Shown here: piece after piece, positions 43,614 through 52,399 of the stretch
Numbering within the stretch: position 1 is the first letter of the stretch
Layout: each line of letters starts with the position of its first letter
Source: Defluviicoccus sp. bin129
GTDB lineage: Bacteria > Pseudomonadota > Alphaproteobacteria > MPNO01
DNA length: 64,000 nucleotides
Assembly: GCA_002239065.1 (NCBI GenBank)
Contig: MPNO01000011.1
Span: 27,628 to 91,627, forward strand
Reading direction: 5' to 3'
Position numbers and translations under genes: made by a program
Notes under the pieces: generated by a model
Told to the model about the DNA's origin: nothing
The model's input: only the letters and a program-made list of their open reading frames with translations
Databases searched by the model: none

Positions 43614-44789
43614 CTAGCCCGTCTCTTTTCGCCCGGTCGCCGCTATCGTGCGCGACAGCACGCGGATTTCGTTCCTGAGCTCCTGCACCATCTCGGAGCG
43701 TCCGGCCGAGAGCTGCTCGATGAGCCGCGCCAGGTGGACGTCGATGTTGCGGACGTGCTGCTGCACGTTGTCGTCGAACCCGCCGCCCGGCCGGGCCTCG
43801 GCCAGCCGGGCCAGGATCGGCCGCAGCTCGAGCTGTCCTTCGGCGATCTGGGTCATCAGCGCCTGCTCGGCCCGCATCTGGTCGGTGAGCGCCGACAGGT
43901 TCTCGGCCAGCAGCGAGATCGACTGGTTCGACGAGATCCGGCTCTCCTCGCCCCGCTCCATGGTGCGTTGCAGGTTCTCCAGGCTGTCGGCGGTCTGTTC
44001 CAGCAGGGCCTGGACATAGGCCGGAACCGCCTGGTCCTGGTCGATCCCCGCCCCGCCGCCCGACAGGCGGGTCTGGCCGGCCAGCCAGTCCTCGAGGTCG
44101 TTGAAGAAGCGGTTCTGCGCCTGGCTCGCCTGGAGCTCGAGAAAGCCCAGCACCAGCGAGCCGGCGAGGCCGAACAGCGAGGACGAGAACGCCGTCCCCA
44201 TGCCGGTGAGCGGCGCCTGGAGCCCGGCCTTGAGGTCGGTGAAGACCGCGTTCAGGTCGCCCCCGCTGACGCTGAGACCGGCGATCACGCCGCCCACCGC
44301 GTGGATGGTCTGGAGCAGCCCCCAGAAGGTTCCGAGCAGGCCGAGGAAGATCAGCAGCCCGATCATGTAGCGCGCGATGTCGCGCTGCTCGTCGAGCCGC
44401 GCCGCGATGCCGTCGAGCAGGGATCGGAGGGCCAGCGCCGACAGCCGGAAGCGGCGGGTCTGCTCGCCGAGGATCGCCGCCAGCGGGGCGAGCAGGCGGG
44501 GCGCCGCCTGGACCGAGATGCCGGGCCGCCCGGTGCGGACGTTGACGATCCAGTTGACCTCGCGCCGGAGCGTCATCACCTGGCGGAAGCTGTAGGCGAT
44601 GCCGAGCACCAGCACGCCGACGATCAGCCCGTTGAGGGCGGGGTTGGCCCGGAACGCCTGCAGCAGGGGCTCGTAGAGCGCGCCCGCCACCGCCATGACG
44701 GCGAGCAGGAACAGGACCATCCTGGTCAGGTAGTTTCTCGGGCTGGTCATGTCGCGCGGTTCTTCGGCATCCGGCCGCAACCCGTGCAT
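43614..44789 (-). CDS. MotA/TolQ/ExbB-like proton channel protein
   Basis: 391 aa from the ATG at 44789, preceded by GGAAGGA; an internal ATG at 44750 has no ribosome site. N-terminal membrane helices (MVLFLLAVMAVAGALYEPLL, LIVGVLVLGIAYSF) and the family core MIGLLIFLGLLGTFWGLLQT with APLTGMGTAFSSSLFGLAGS. A C-terminal coiled coil follows. It forms a pair with the OmpA-like protein. ZorA of Zorya is similar, but no other zor genes are near. Common in alphaproteobacteria; role probably envelope linked. Confidence 0.87.
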   Translation of the reverse strand: MHGLRPDAEEPRDMTSPRNYLTRMVLFLLAVMAVAGALYEPLLQAFRANPALNGLIVGVLVLGIAYSFRQVMTLRREVNWIVNVRTGRPGISVQAAPRLLAPLAAILGEQTRRFRLSALALRSLLDGIAARLDEQRDIARYMIGLLIFLGLLGTFWGLLQTIHAVGGVIAGLSVSGGDLNAVFTDLKAGLQAPLTGMGTAFSSSLFGLAGSLVLGFLELQASQAQNRFFNDLEDWLAGQTRLSGGGAGIDQDQAVPAYVQALLEQTADSLENLQRTMERGEESRISSNQSISLLAENLSALTDQMRAEQALMTQIAEGQLELRPILARLAEARPGGGFDDNVQQHVRNIDVHLARLIEQLSAGRSEMVQELRNEIRVLSRTIAATGRKETG

Positions 44790-44840
44790 GGTCCTTCCGC
44801 CGGCTGCGGCTGCCGGCCGAAGCACGCGAGTTTAGGCGCC

Positions 44841-45656
44841 CTAGCTCGCCAGGGCGAGATCGGATTCGTTCAAACTTTCGCGCAGCATGCGGCGCACCGG
44901 GGCGTGCAGCCGGTCATTGGCGGCGACGATGGACGGGCCGCCGAGGCGCGCCGCGCCGCCCTTGAGGTCGGTCACGAACCCGCCCGCCTCGCGCACCAGC
45001 ACGATCCCCGCCGCCACGTCCCAGGGCGACAGGCCGAACTCCCAGAAACCGTCATAGCGCCCCGCCGCGACATAGGCGAGGTCGAGCGCCGCCGAGCCGA
45101 GGCGCCGGACGCCGGCGACCCTGTCGATCGCCGCCCCGACGGTCGACAGGAAGGCGGTCTTGCCGCCCCGTCCCTTGAACGGGATGCCGGTGGCGAGCAC
45201 CGCGTCTTCCAGCCGCCGGCGGGACGAGACCCGGAGCCGCCGCCGGTTGAGATAGCAGCCGACCCCCTTCTCGGCCCAGAACAGCTCGTCGCGCAGCGGC
45301 TCGTAGATCACGCCCGCGACCATCTCGCCGTCCTCCTCGAGCCCGATCGAGATGGCGAAATGCGGGATGCCGTGCAGGAAGTTGGTGGTCCCGTCGAGCG
45401 GGTCGACGATCCACCGCCGCGTGGCGTCCTCGCCCGCCGTCGCGCCCGATTCCTCCATCAGGAAGCCGAAGCCGGGCCGCGCCTTGGCGAGCTCGTCGCG
45501 CAGCCTGCGCTCCGCCCGGCGGTCCGCCTCGGTGACGTAGTCCGCCGGCCCCTTGCGCGAGACCTGGAGGTTCTCGACCTCGCCGAAATCGCGGATCAGC
45601 CCGCGCGCCGCCTTGCGCGCCGCGGCTTCCATCACGTTTATCGTCGCCGAAGGCAT
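44841..45656 (-). CDS. suhB: Inositol monophosphatase family protein
   Basis: 271 aa. Metal-binding motifs are FLMEESGA, WIVDPLDGTTNFLHGIPHF and LSPWDVAAGIVLVREAGG, all complete. Family members dephosphorylate inositol-1-phosphate or related sugar phosphates; the E. coli SuhB also acts in rRNA transcription. The start ATG at 45656 is 24 bp downstream of efp in the same direction. Exact substrate unknown. Confidence 0.93.
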   Translation of the reverse strand: MPSATINVMEAAARKAARGLIRDFGEVENLQVSRKGPADYVTEADRRAERRLRDELAKARPGFGFLMEESGATAGEDATRRWIVDPLDGTTNFLHGIPHFAISIGLEEDGEMVAGVIYEPLRDELFWAEKGVGCYLNRRRLRVSSRRRLEDAVLATGIPFKGRGGKTAFLSTVGAAIDRVAGVRRLGSAALDLAYVAAGRYDGFWEFGLSPWDVAAGIVLVREAGGFVTDLKGGAARLGGPSIVAANDRLHAPVRRMLRESLNESDLALAS

Positions 45657-45680
45657 GGGTTCCTTCCGGCGCGCCGGCGC

Positions 45681-46247
45681 TCAGCCCTTGGCGCGCTCGA
45701 TGTAGCTGCCGTCCTCGGTATTGACGACGATCCGGGTGCCGGCCTCGATATGCGGCGGCACCATGACCCGCGCGCCGTTCTCCAGCATCGCCGGCTTGAA
45801 GGAGGACGAGGCGGTCTGGCCCTTGACCACCGGGTCGGCCTCGGTCACCGCCATCGTCACCTGCTGCGGCAGCCGGGCGGCGACCGGCTTCCCCTCGATC
45901 AGGTCCAGCGTGATCGTCATGCCGTCCTGCAGATAGGCCACCGGGCCGCCGATCATCCCGACCGGGAGGTCGAACTGCTCGTAGGTCTCGGTATCCATCA
46001 GCGTCACCGAATCGTCGGCGCGGTAGAGATAGGTGCAGGATTTCTCGTCCACCATCAGCTTTTCGACCGATTCCTGGGTGCGGAACCGCTCGTTGCTCTT
46101 GGTGCCGGTCATCACGTCGCGCATCTCGACCTGGACGAAGGCGCCGCCCTTGCCGGGTTGCAGGATCTGGATCTTGAGCACGCTCCACTGCTTGCCGTCG
46201 TGCTCGATCACGTGGCCGGGCCGGATCGTGTTCGCGTTGACCTTCAT
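45681..46247 (-). CDS. efp: Translation elongation factor P
   Basis: 188 aa. Relieves ribosome stalling at proline runs. N-terminal KOW-like domain with the modification loop QPGKGGAFVQVEMRDV, where Lys33 is the residue expected to be beta-lysylated. The C-terminal S1-like domain ends VNTEDGSYIERAKG. Both modification enzymes, EpmB and EpmA, are encoded next to it, and the window contains strong Pro-run clients such as the TolA-like protein. Confidence 0.97.
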   Translation of the reverse strand: MKVNANTIRPGHVIEHDGKQWSVLKIQILQPGKGGAFVQVEMRDVMTGTKSNERFRTQESVEKLMVDEKSCTYLYRADDSVTLMDTETYEQFDLPVGMIGGPVAYLQDGMTITLDLIEGKPVAARLPQQVTMAVTEADPVVKGQTASSSFKPAMLENGARVMVPPHIEAGTRIVVNTEDGSYIERAKG

Positions 46248-46310
46248 GGGATTCGCCTGGCCGCCGGGAGAGCGCGGACCCTAGCAAGTCGCGGTTGGCG
46301 AGGCAAAGGG

Positions 46311-47339
46311 TCAGCCATGCGGGTCGGGGTGGGCCGCGCCCTGCCAGTCGCTGAGCCCGCCGCCTGCGTCGCGGAAGGACGGGCCGACCGGGACCTTGCC
46401 GTAGCCGCCCGGGATGTCGAGCACGTAGGTCGGCTGGCACAGGCCCGAGATCCGCCCGCGCAGCGCCCGCACCAGCGCCTGGTCCTCGGCGACCGACAGC
46501 CGGAACCGCGCCGTGCCCGGGGCGAGGTCGGGGTGGTGCAGGTAGTAGGGCCGCACCCGGTGGCGGACCAGCGCGCGGAACAGCGCCGCCAGCGTGTCGG
46601 CATCGTCGTTCACCCCCCGGAGCAGCACCGTCTGGGCGAGCAGCGGCACGCCGGCATCGGCCAGCGCGGCGATGGCGCGCGCCGCCGCCGGGTCGATCTC
46701 GCGCGGATGGTTGCAGTGGATCGCGACATAGACCGGTACGTCCTGGCCGAGCGCGGCGATCAGCGCCCGGTCGATGCGCGCCGGATCGGCGACCGGGACG
46801 CGGCTGTGGACGCGCAGCACCTCGACGTTCGCAATCGCCGCGGCGCGGCCGAGGATGCCGCCCAGCCTGCGCGGCGACAGGATCATCGGGTCGCCGCCGG
46901 TCAGGATCACCTCGCGGATCGCCGGGCGGGAGGCGACATAGGCGAGCGCGGCGTCGAGCTGTTCCGCCGACATCGCCGCCGCCCCGTGCCCGACGCGTTC
47001 CCGGCGGAAGCAGAACCGGCAATAGACCGGGCAGGCGGTCGTCGGCATCAGGAGCACGCGGTCGGGGTAGCGGTGGACCACGCCGGGCAGCGGCGAATGG
47101 GCGTCGTCGCCGATCGGATCGTCGCGCTCGCCCGGGCTCCGCGCGAGCTCGCCGGGGTCGGGCAGATACTGGCGCGCGATCGGGTCGTCCGCCGCGCCGC
47201 GTTCGATCAGCCCGGCGACATGCGGGGTGATCGCCACCGCGTAATTCCGCGCGACCGCATCGGCCGCCGCGACCCCGGCCCGGTCGATCAGCCCCGCCGC
47301 GGCGAGCGCGCCGCCCGTGCGCATGGTCCGGTCCGCCAC
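46311..47339 (-). CDS. epmB: EF-P beta-lysylation protein EpmB (lysine 2,3-aminomutase family, radical SAM)
   Basis: 342 aa. Converts (S)-alpha-lysine to (R)-beta-lysine for EF-P. The radical SAM cluster is C103-x3-C107-x2-C110 in TACPVYCRFCFRRE. VILTGGDPMILSPRRL and VLRVHSRVPV are KamA family motifs. PLP-binding region near YVLDIPGGYGKVP. It lies 63 bp upstream of efp in the same direction and is divergent from epmA, with only 59 bp between the two starts. Confidence 0.95.
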   Translation of the reverse strand: MADRTMRTGGALAAAGLIDRAGVAAADAVARNYAVAITPHVAGLIERGAADDPIARQYLPDPGELARSPGERDDPIGDDAHSPLPGVVHRYPDRVLLMPTTACPVYCRFCFRRERVGHGAAAMSAEQLDAALAYVASRPAIREVILTGGDPMILSPRRLGGILGRAAAIANVEVLRVHSRVPVADPARIDRALIAALGQDVPVYVAIHCNHPREIDPAAARAIAALADAGVPLLAQTVLLRGVNDDADTLAALFRALVRHRVRPYYLHHPDLAPGTARFRLSVAEDQALVRALRGRISGLCQPTYVLDIPGGYGKVPVGPSFRDAGGGLSDWQGAAHPDPHG

Positions 47340-47398
47340 CCTTACCCCGCATCGCCCGATCCGGCATTATCGCGCCATGCCCGAAATCGCGAAACGCC

Positions 47399-48496
47399 AT
47401 GGTTGAGCCGCCCTGGTGGCGGCCCGAGCGCCATGCGCTGAGGCGGCCCAACCTGCTCGCCCGGGCGGCGATCGTGGCGGCGATCAGGCGCTTCTTCGCC
47501 GACCGCGGCTTCGTCGAGGTGGAGACCCCGGCCCTCCAGGTCTCGCCCGGGCTGGAGCCCCATCTGGCGGCTTTCGAGACCGCGCTGGCCGAGCCCTTCC
47601 GCGACGGGCCGGTGTCTCCGGTCTATCTCCACACATCGCCGGAATTCGCGATGAAGAAGCTGCTGGCGGCGGGCGAGGAGAAGATCTTCCAGATCGCCCG
47701 CTGCTACCGCAACGAGGAGCGCTCGCCGACCCACCATCCCGAGTTCACGATGCTCGAATGGTACCGGGTGGGGGCGGCCCACAGCGAGCTCTGGGCGGAT
47801 TGCGAGGGGCTGCTGGCCGCCGCCGCGGAGGCCGCGGGGGCGGAGCGCCTGACCCGGGCGGGGAAGAGCGCCGATCCGCGCGCCCGATGGACCCGGATCA
47901 GCGTCTGCGATGCCTTCGCCCGCCATGCCGGGATCGACCTCGCGGCGACGCTGGACGATGTCTCCGACCCCGCCTTGCTGGCCGCCGCCGCGCGCGCCGC
48001 CCCGGGCTGGGCCCCCGCCCCCGCCTTGCTGCCCGCCGCCGCGCGCGCCGCCGGGGTCTGGACCGGGCCCGGGGACAGCTGGGAGGACGTCTTCTTCCGC
48101 ATCTTCCTCGCCAGGGTGGAGCCGTCCCTCGGTATCGGCGCGCCGGCGATCCTCTACGACTACCCGGCCTCGATGGCGGCGCTGGCCCGGCTCGGCCCCG
48201 ACCGCCGCTTCGCCGAACGCTTCGAGCTGTTCGCCTGCGGCCTCGAGCTCGCCAACGGCTACGGCGAGCTCACCGACCCGGCGGAACAGCGCGCGCGCTT
48301 CGCGGCCGACCGCGCGCTCCGGCTCCGGCTCCGGGGCAGCGCCTACCCGGTCGACGAGGATTTTCTGGCCGCGCTCGAATCGGGGCTGCCCGACTGCGCC
48401 GGGATCGCGCTCGGCGTCGACCGGCTGGTCATGCTGGCGGTCGGCGCGGAGCGCATCGAGGACGTGCTCTGGGCGCCGGTGGCGGAGCCCGGCTAG
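47399..48496 (+). CDS. epmA: EF-P lysine ligase EpmA (GenX/PoxA)
   Basis: 365 aa, lysyl-tRNA synthetase class II-like catalytic core without the anticodon domain. Motif 2 region [35 protein letters not shown] and C-terminal [15 protein letters not shown] are diagnostic. It attaches beta-lysine to EF-P. Residues about 192-225 contain an in-frame 17-residue near-duplication ([17 protein letters not shown] then [12 protein letters not shown]) at a C-rich junction, probably an assembly error. The true protein would be about 348 aa. Confidence 0.95.
   Translation: MVEPPWWRPERHALRRPNLLARAAIVAAIRRFFADRGFVEVETPALQVSPGLEPHLAAFETALAEPFRDGPVSPVYLHTSPEFAMKKLLAAGEEKIFQIARCYRNEERSPTHHPEFTMLEWYRVGAAHSELWADCEGLLAAAAEAAGAERLTRAGKSADPRARWTRISVCDAFARHAGIDLAATLDDVSDPALLAAAARAAPGWAPAPALLPAAARAAGVWTGPGDSWEDVFFRIFLARVEPSLGIGAPAILYDYPASMAALARLGPDRRFAERFELFACGLELANGYGELTDPAEQRARFAADRALRLRLRGSAYPVDEDFLAALESGLPDCAGIALGVDRLVMLAVGAERIEDVLWAPVAEPG
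47971..48050. repeat. 51-bp in-frame imperfect duplication inside epmA (probable assembly artefact)
   Basis: CGCCTTGCTGGCCGCCGCCG (47971) recurs at 48022 as CGCCTTGCTGCCCGCCGCCG. The first copy runs into a C-rich garbled stretch. The period of 51 bp keeps the frame. Confidence 0.65.
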
Positions 48497-49125
48497 GCGT
48501 CGCCGAGCGCGTCCCGGATCGCCGCCTCGTAGGCGCGAACGGCGTCCGCCGGGCCGTCGGGGTGGGACCAGACGCCCGCCGACACGGCGAGGAAATCGGC
48601 CCCGGCGGAGACCGCCGGGCGGCAATTCGCCGCCGTGATGCCGCCGATCGCGACGCAGGGAACGGTGAAGGCCGATTGCCAGTCCTCCAGCAGCGCGAGC
48701 GGCGCCCGGGCCGTGGTCCGCTTGGTCGCGGTCGGGAAGAAGGCGCCGAACGCGACGTAGTCGGCGCCCGCCTCGGCCGCCTCCATCGCCAAATGGTAGG
48801 AGTCCTTGCAGGTCACGCCGACGATCGCCTCGGCGCCGACGATGCCGCGCGCCTCCGCATAGGGGGCGTCGTCGGCGCCGACATGAACGCCGTCGCAGCC
48901 GGTCTCGCGAGCGAGGTCGGGGCGGTCGTTCATCACGAAGGCCACGTCGCGGGACTGCGCGACCGGCGCCAGGATCTCGGCGGCGCGGCGGATGTCGTCG
49001 TCGCCCGCCTGCTTGAGGCGGAGCTGGACGCAGGCCGCCTCGCCGGCGTCGAGCGCCGCGGCGAGCCGGTCCGCGAAGCCGCGCGCGCCGCCGGGGCCGA
49101 GTTCAGGCGGCGTGATCAGATACAG
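48493..49125 (-). CDS. thiE: Thiamine phosphate synthase, with non-standard start
   Basis: About 210 aa. Joins HMP-PP and thiazole phosphate. [59 protein letters not shown] and [12 protein letters not shown] are clear family motifs. The conserved N-terminus [10 protein letters not shown] begins at a CTG (49125) inside the end of the aldolase gene, and no ATG, GTG or TTG is available upstream in frame. The internal ATG at 48945 would cut off 60 conserved residues. It overlaps the epmA stop by 4 bp on the opposite strand. Confidence 0.82.
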   Translation of the reverse strand: MYLITPPELGPGGARGFADRLAAALDAGEAACVQLRLKQAGDDDIRRAAEILAPVAQSRDVAFVMNDRPDLARETGCDGVHVGADDAPYAEARGIVGAEAIVGVTCKDSYHLAMEAAEAGADYVAFGAFFPTATKRTTARAPLALLEDWQSAFTVPCVAIGGITAANCRPAVSAGADFLAVSAGVWSHPDGPADAVRAYEAAIRDALGDA

Positions 49126-50059
49126 CCTGCAGGTCCGGATTGGCCTTGCCCTGGTAGATCCTGACGATGCCGTCGAGCATGGCGAGCGCCTCGGCGCGCG
49201 GCCGCTGGAAGGTGTTGCGGCCGATGATCGAGCCCGAGCCGCCGCCCTCGCGGATCGCCCTTACCTCGCGATGGATGCCGTCGAGGTCCCTGGCCTCGCC
49301 GCCCGAGAACACCACCAGCCGGCGCCCGTTGAAGCAGGACTGCACGACATGGGCGATGCGCGCGGCGAGCGTCGCGGTGTCGATCCGCTGGGCCTCGTAG
49401 ACCCCTTTGGCCGCGTCGAGGAAGAGCGCGTCGGTCGGCGGTTTCACCTTGACGACATGGGCGCCCATCAGGCAGGCGATGTGGGCGGCGTAGGCGCAGA
49501 TATCCATCGCCGTCTCGCCTTCCTTCGACAGCACGCCGCCGCGCGGATAGGACCAGACGACGACGGCCAGGCCGACCGATTTCGCCTCCTCGGCGAGCTC
49601 GCGGATCTCCTCCATCATCTCGTACTGGTCGTCCGAGCCGGGATAGATGGTGAACCCGATCGCCGAGCAGCCGAGCCTGAGCGCATCGCCCACCCCGCCA
49701 TGCACGGCCTGGTCCTTGCCCGTGGCGAGGCTGTTGGCGCTGTTCACCTTGAGGATCGTCGGCACCGCCCCGGCGAAGCTGTCGGCGCCGGCCTCGATCA
49801 TCCCGAGCGGCGCGGCGTAGGCGTTCAGCCCGGCATCCACGGCGAGCTGGAAATGGTAGTGCGGGTCGTAGGCCGGAGGGTTCGGGGCGAAGCTGCGGGC
49901 GGGGCCGTGTTCGAAGCCCTGGTCGACCGGCAGGATGACCATCTTGCCGGTCCCGCCGAGCTTGCCGTGCATCAGGATCCGCGCGAGATTCGCCTTGGTC
50001 CCCGGGTTGTCGCTCTCGTAGCCGGCAAGGATCTTCTTGACCCTTTGCGTGACCCTCAT
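49103..50059 (-). CDS. fba: Class I fructose-bisphosphate aldolase (DhnA/archaeal type)
   Basis: 318 aa. Cleaves or forms fructose 1,6-bisphosphate in glycolysis/gluconeogenesis through a Schiff base. [32 protein letters not shown] (Schiff-base Lys in VKVK) and [13 protein letters not shown] are the family motifs. The start ATG at 50059 follows GGGGGATCGAGG. The 3' end overlaps the thiE start by about 23 bp, implying co-transcription. Confidence 0.93.
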   Translation of the reverse strand: MRVTQRVKKILAGYESDNPGTKANLARILMHGKLGGTGKMVILPVDQGFEHGPARSFAPNPPAYDPHYHFQLAVDAGLNAYAAPLGMIEAGADSFAGAVPTILKVNSANSLATGKDQAVHGGVGDALRLGCSAIGFTIYPGSDDQYEMMEEIRELAEEAKSVGLAVVVWSYPRGGVLSKEGETAMDICAYAAHIACLMGAHVVKVKPPTDALFLDAAKGVYEAQRIDTATLAARIAHVVQSCFNGRRLVVFSGGEARDLDGIHREVRAIREGGGSGSIIGRNTFQRPRAEALAMLDGIVRIYQGKANPDLQAVSDHAA

Positions 50060-50171
50060 CCTCGATCCCCCTGCGATGTCCCCGCGCGGCCAGGCAGCCT
50101 CAGGCCGCCAATAAGTAACCCAATCCCGGCGGGCGTGCCAGCGCGCTTGCGGCGGCGAAGAATATGGCGGG

Positions 50172-51887
50172 CTATGCCAGGGAGAGCACCAGCGCGCCGG
50201 TCGCGACGGCGAGGCTGGCGGCCTGCAGCCCGAGCACCCACCACAGCAGGACGCGGTCGCGCGGACCCCGGCCGGAGGCGGCGAGCGCGGCCTGGATTTC
50301 GGCGCTGGCGCGCGCGCGGATGTCCTCCATCGCGGCCAGGATTTCGGCCGAGGAGTCCGCGGCGGACACCGCGGCGACCCGGACGGGTTCGCCGTCCGGG
50401 GGGGCCGGGGGGGCTGGGGCGGCCGGTTCCGGCAGCGGGTCCCCGGGCCGGTCGGCGGGCGGGAACAGATCGGCCAGCGAGGCGACGGCGGGTCCATCCA
50501 GCGGCGCCTTGCAGCGATAGACGAAGAACTCGTCGCCCGGATCCCCGCGGATCGCCGCCAGCGCGCCCGCGGCGCCGTCCGCCGCAGCGCTCTCGGCGCC
50601 GACGATCTTCCCCGCCTTGAGGTGCACCCGGTGCAGGAGCGCATCCTCGCGGCGGAATTCGAGCTGGATCCACTGCCGGCTGAGGTGGAGCGACCCGACC
50701 AGGAGCTCCAGCGGGAAGTCGGACAGACGGCCGCGCATGAACAGCGAGCGCCGGTCTTCCGGTCCGGCCATCGTCGTGGAGGACGCGTTGTCGGGGGCCT
50801 GCTGCATATCGGCCAGCAACCGGGAGACCGCGCCGAGGCCTTCGGTCGGGATGCCGGGCGCGGCGCGCCGGACCTCGAATGTCTCGCCATGATCGGCGTA
50901 GAGCCGTTCGAAGGCCTCCAGGCCCCGCAGCGAGCCCGCCGTCGCGTCGAGCACCTGTCCCGACTTCAGGGTCAGCGTGCCCAGCCGGGCGCCACCGGCG
51001 ATGAACACCACCGTCGCCGGTTGATCGCTGAGCTGCAGGACCTCGAGGATTTCCGCGAAGCTGGCGTCGCTGACATTGCCGTGCAGGATCACCTCGCCCG
51101 CGCCGGAGAGCCCGCTGTCGGGCGCTGCCGCCGCCGGAGGCGGTTCGCTCCCCGCCGCGGCACCCGGTGCCTCGACGGGCTCCGGGGCCAGCGCTTCCGC
51201 GTTGCCGGCGGGGTCGGCGTCCCGATCCGCGTCGGCAATTTCCCGGACCGGTTGGGCAAGCCGGCCGATCGGCGCCTCGGCGGGCCCGGGGGCCTGCGCT
51301 GCCCCGTTCGCGGCAGGGTGGGCGTCCGTCGCCGCGCGGGCGGACCCGTCGGCTTCGGCTTCGGCCGGTGGCGCCGGCTCGGCGGCCCGGTCAGCGGCAG
51401 CGGTTTCCGGCACCGGTTCGGCAAGCTCGGCGATCGGCGCGTCGGCAGGCTCCGGGACCAGCGCTTCCGCGTACCCGTCGGGGTCGGCATCGGTTGCCGC
51501 GCCGGCCGAAATCCCGCCGTCGGCTTCGGCCGGTGGCGCGGGGTCGGCGTCCCGGTCCGCGTCAGTGGCTTCCGGGACCAGCTCGGCAAGCGCGCCGATC
51601 GGCGTCTCGGCCGACCTCTCGGGCGCGTCGCGCGGGAGTATGGCGACCGCGAAGACCGTGCCCGGGTCGTCGATCAGCGCGTCGAGGGCGTCGGCGCCCA
51701 CCGACCGGTCGCGGAAGTCCTCGGCCCCGACCACCTGGCCCGCCTTGATCGCGATGGTCCCCACCTCCCCGTCGTCGTCGGAGAAGCGCAGGTCGTAATA
51801 CTGGCGGCTGAGCGCGAGCACGCCGAAGACCTCGGCCAGGGAAAAGGTCTCGAACGAGCCGCGCAGGAAGGGAGCCGGGGTTGCCAT
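50172..51887 (-). CDS. Membrane protein with three PATAN (DUF4388) domains
   Basis: 571 aa. Three DUF4388/PATAN-like domains at about 8-85 (LRGSFETFSLAEVFGVLALS), 265-345 (LHGNVSDASFAEILEVLQLS) and 381-460 (MRGRLSDFPLELLVGSLHLS). Each contains the GTLxxKxGQVxxA-type strand. The first and second are linked by an Ala/Pro/Asp-rich region with three related 50-55-residue repeats. A C-terminal anchor lies at about 546-570. PATAN proteins are effectors or adaptors of two-component systems. It is 17 bp downstream of a globin gene, which could be its sensor partner. Confidence 0.8.
   Translation of the reverse strand: MATPAPFLRGSFETFSLAEVFGVLALSRQYYDLRFSDDDGEVGTIAIKAGQVVGAEDFRDRSVGADALDALIDDPGTVFAVAILPRDAPERSAETPIGALAELVPEATDADRDADPAPPAEADGGISAGAATDADPDGYAEALVPEPADAPIAELAEPVPETAAADRAAEPAPPAEAEADGSARAATDAHPAANGAAQAPGPAEAPIGRLAQPVREIADADRDADPAGNAEALAPEPVEAPGAAAGSEPPPAAAAPDSGLSGAGEVILHGNVSDASFAEILEVLQLSDQPATVVFIAGGARLGTLTLKSGQVLDATAGSLRGLEAFERLYADHGETFEVRRAAPGIPTEGLGAVSRLLADMQQAPDNASSTTMAGPEDRRSLFMRGRLSDFPLELLVGSLHLSRQWIQLEFRREDALLHRVHLKAGKIVGAESAAADGAAGALAAIRGDPGDEFFVYRCKAPLDGPAVASLADLFPPADRPGDPLPEPAAPAPPAPPDGEPVRVAAVSAADSSAEILAAMEDIRARASAEIQAALAASGRGPRDRVLLWWVLGLQAASLAVATGALVLSLA
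51167..51605. repeat. Three degenerate repeats in the PATAN protein linker
   Basis: Units of about 50-55 codons beginning ETPIGALAELVPE, DAPIAELAEPVPE and EAPIGRLAQPVRE, each running on to an acidic Ala/Asp/Pro tail (ADRDADPAP or similar). Likely flexible spacers that grew by duplication. Confidence 0.65.
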
Positions 51888-51904
51888 TCAACGCGCCCTC
51901 GCGC

Positions 51905-52399
51905 TCAGGGGATGCGGCCGAAATCCATCTTGATGCTCGACAGCTTGCCGCCCATCTGCATGCTCGTCGAAAGGGCGCCGTAAAGCTTGGACCAGGCCAC
52001 GCGGATGTCCGGCGTGAAGGCCTGTCCGAGGCCCTGGTCCAACGCCCATAGCAGCGCCTTTCCCACCGGTCCGTACGAATCGTCCGGGATCTTGTAGAGA
52101 ACGTGGTGCCGGCGGCCGAGGGCGAGCACGACCAGGAACAGGTCATGCTGCGGCGGAACGTCCTCGCGCCACCGCTCCTCCGTCCATTCCAGCGACTTGG
52201 TGATGAAGGCGAACATCGTCATCAGCTTGCGCTTCTGTTTGGCCATGTCCTCGGGAAACAGCTGGCGATAATGCGGCTGGTCCTCGAAAAGCCGCCCGTA
52301 GAACAGGTCGGCGACGGTCTCCCATACCGGAACGATGAGACGGTAGGTCCCGACGATCAGGGTCCTTTCGTCGGCGTTGAGCAGCGTTTTCTCGGTCAT
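51905..52399 (-). CDS. Single-domain globin (bacterial haemoglobin / FHb globin-like)
   Basis: 164 aa with no reductase domain. The E-F helices and proximal site fit the Vitreoscilla/flavohaemoglobin globin pattern: GRRHHVLYKIPDDSYGPVG places His99 ten residues before Tyr109, as His85-Tyr95 in Vitreoscilla Hb. The following ALLWALDQGLGQAFTPDIRVAWSKLYG is the usual G-H region. Haem binding is expected; oxygen or NO sensing is inferred from its coupling to a PATAN effector gene 17 bp downstream. Confidence 0.83.
   Translation of the reverse strand: MTEKTLLNADERTLIVGTYRLIVPVWETVADLFYGRLFEDQPHYRQLFPEDMAKQKRKLMTMFAFITKSLEWTEERWREDVPPQHDLFLVVLALGRRHHVLYKIPDDSYGPVGKALLWALDQGLGQAFTPDIRVAWSKLYGALSTSMQMGGKLSSIKMDFGRIP

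Noticed and set aside
42138..44789. Zorya defence system (ZorA/ZorB)
   Set aside because: The MotA/MotB-like pair is similar in layout, but no zorC, zorD or zorE gene is nearby and the pair sits with housekeeping genes, so it is more likely the common alphaproteobacterial envelope stator pair.
42093..47441. Very long plus-strand open frame (over 1700 codons) opposite the stator, phosphatase, efp and epmB genes
   Set aside because: Antisense shadow in high-GC DNA: its translation is low-complexity Arg/Gly/Asp-rich and the minus strand encodes well-known families across the whole span.
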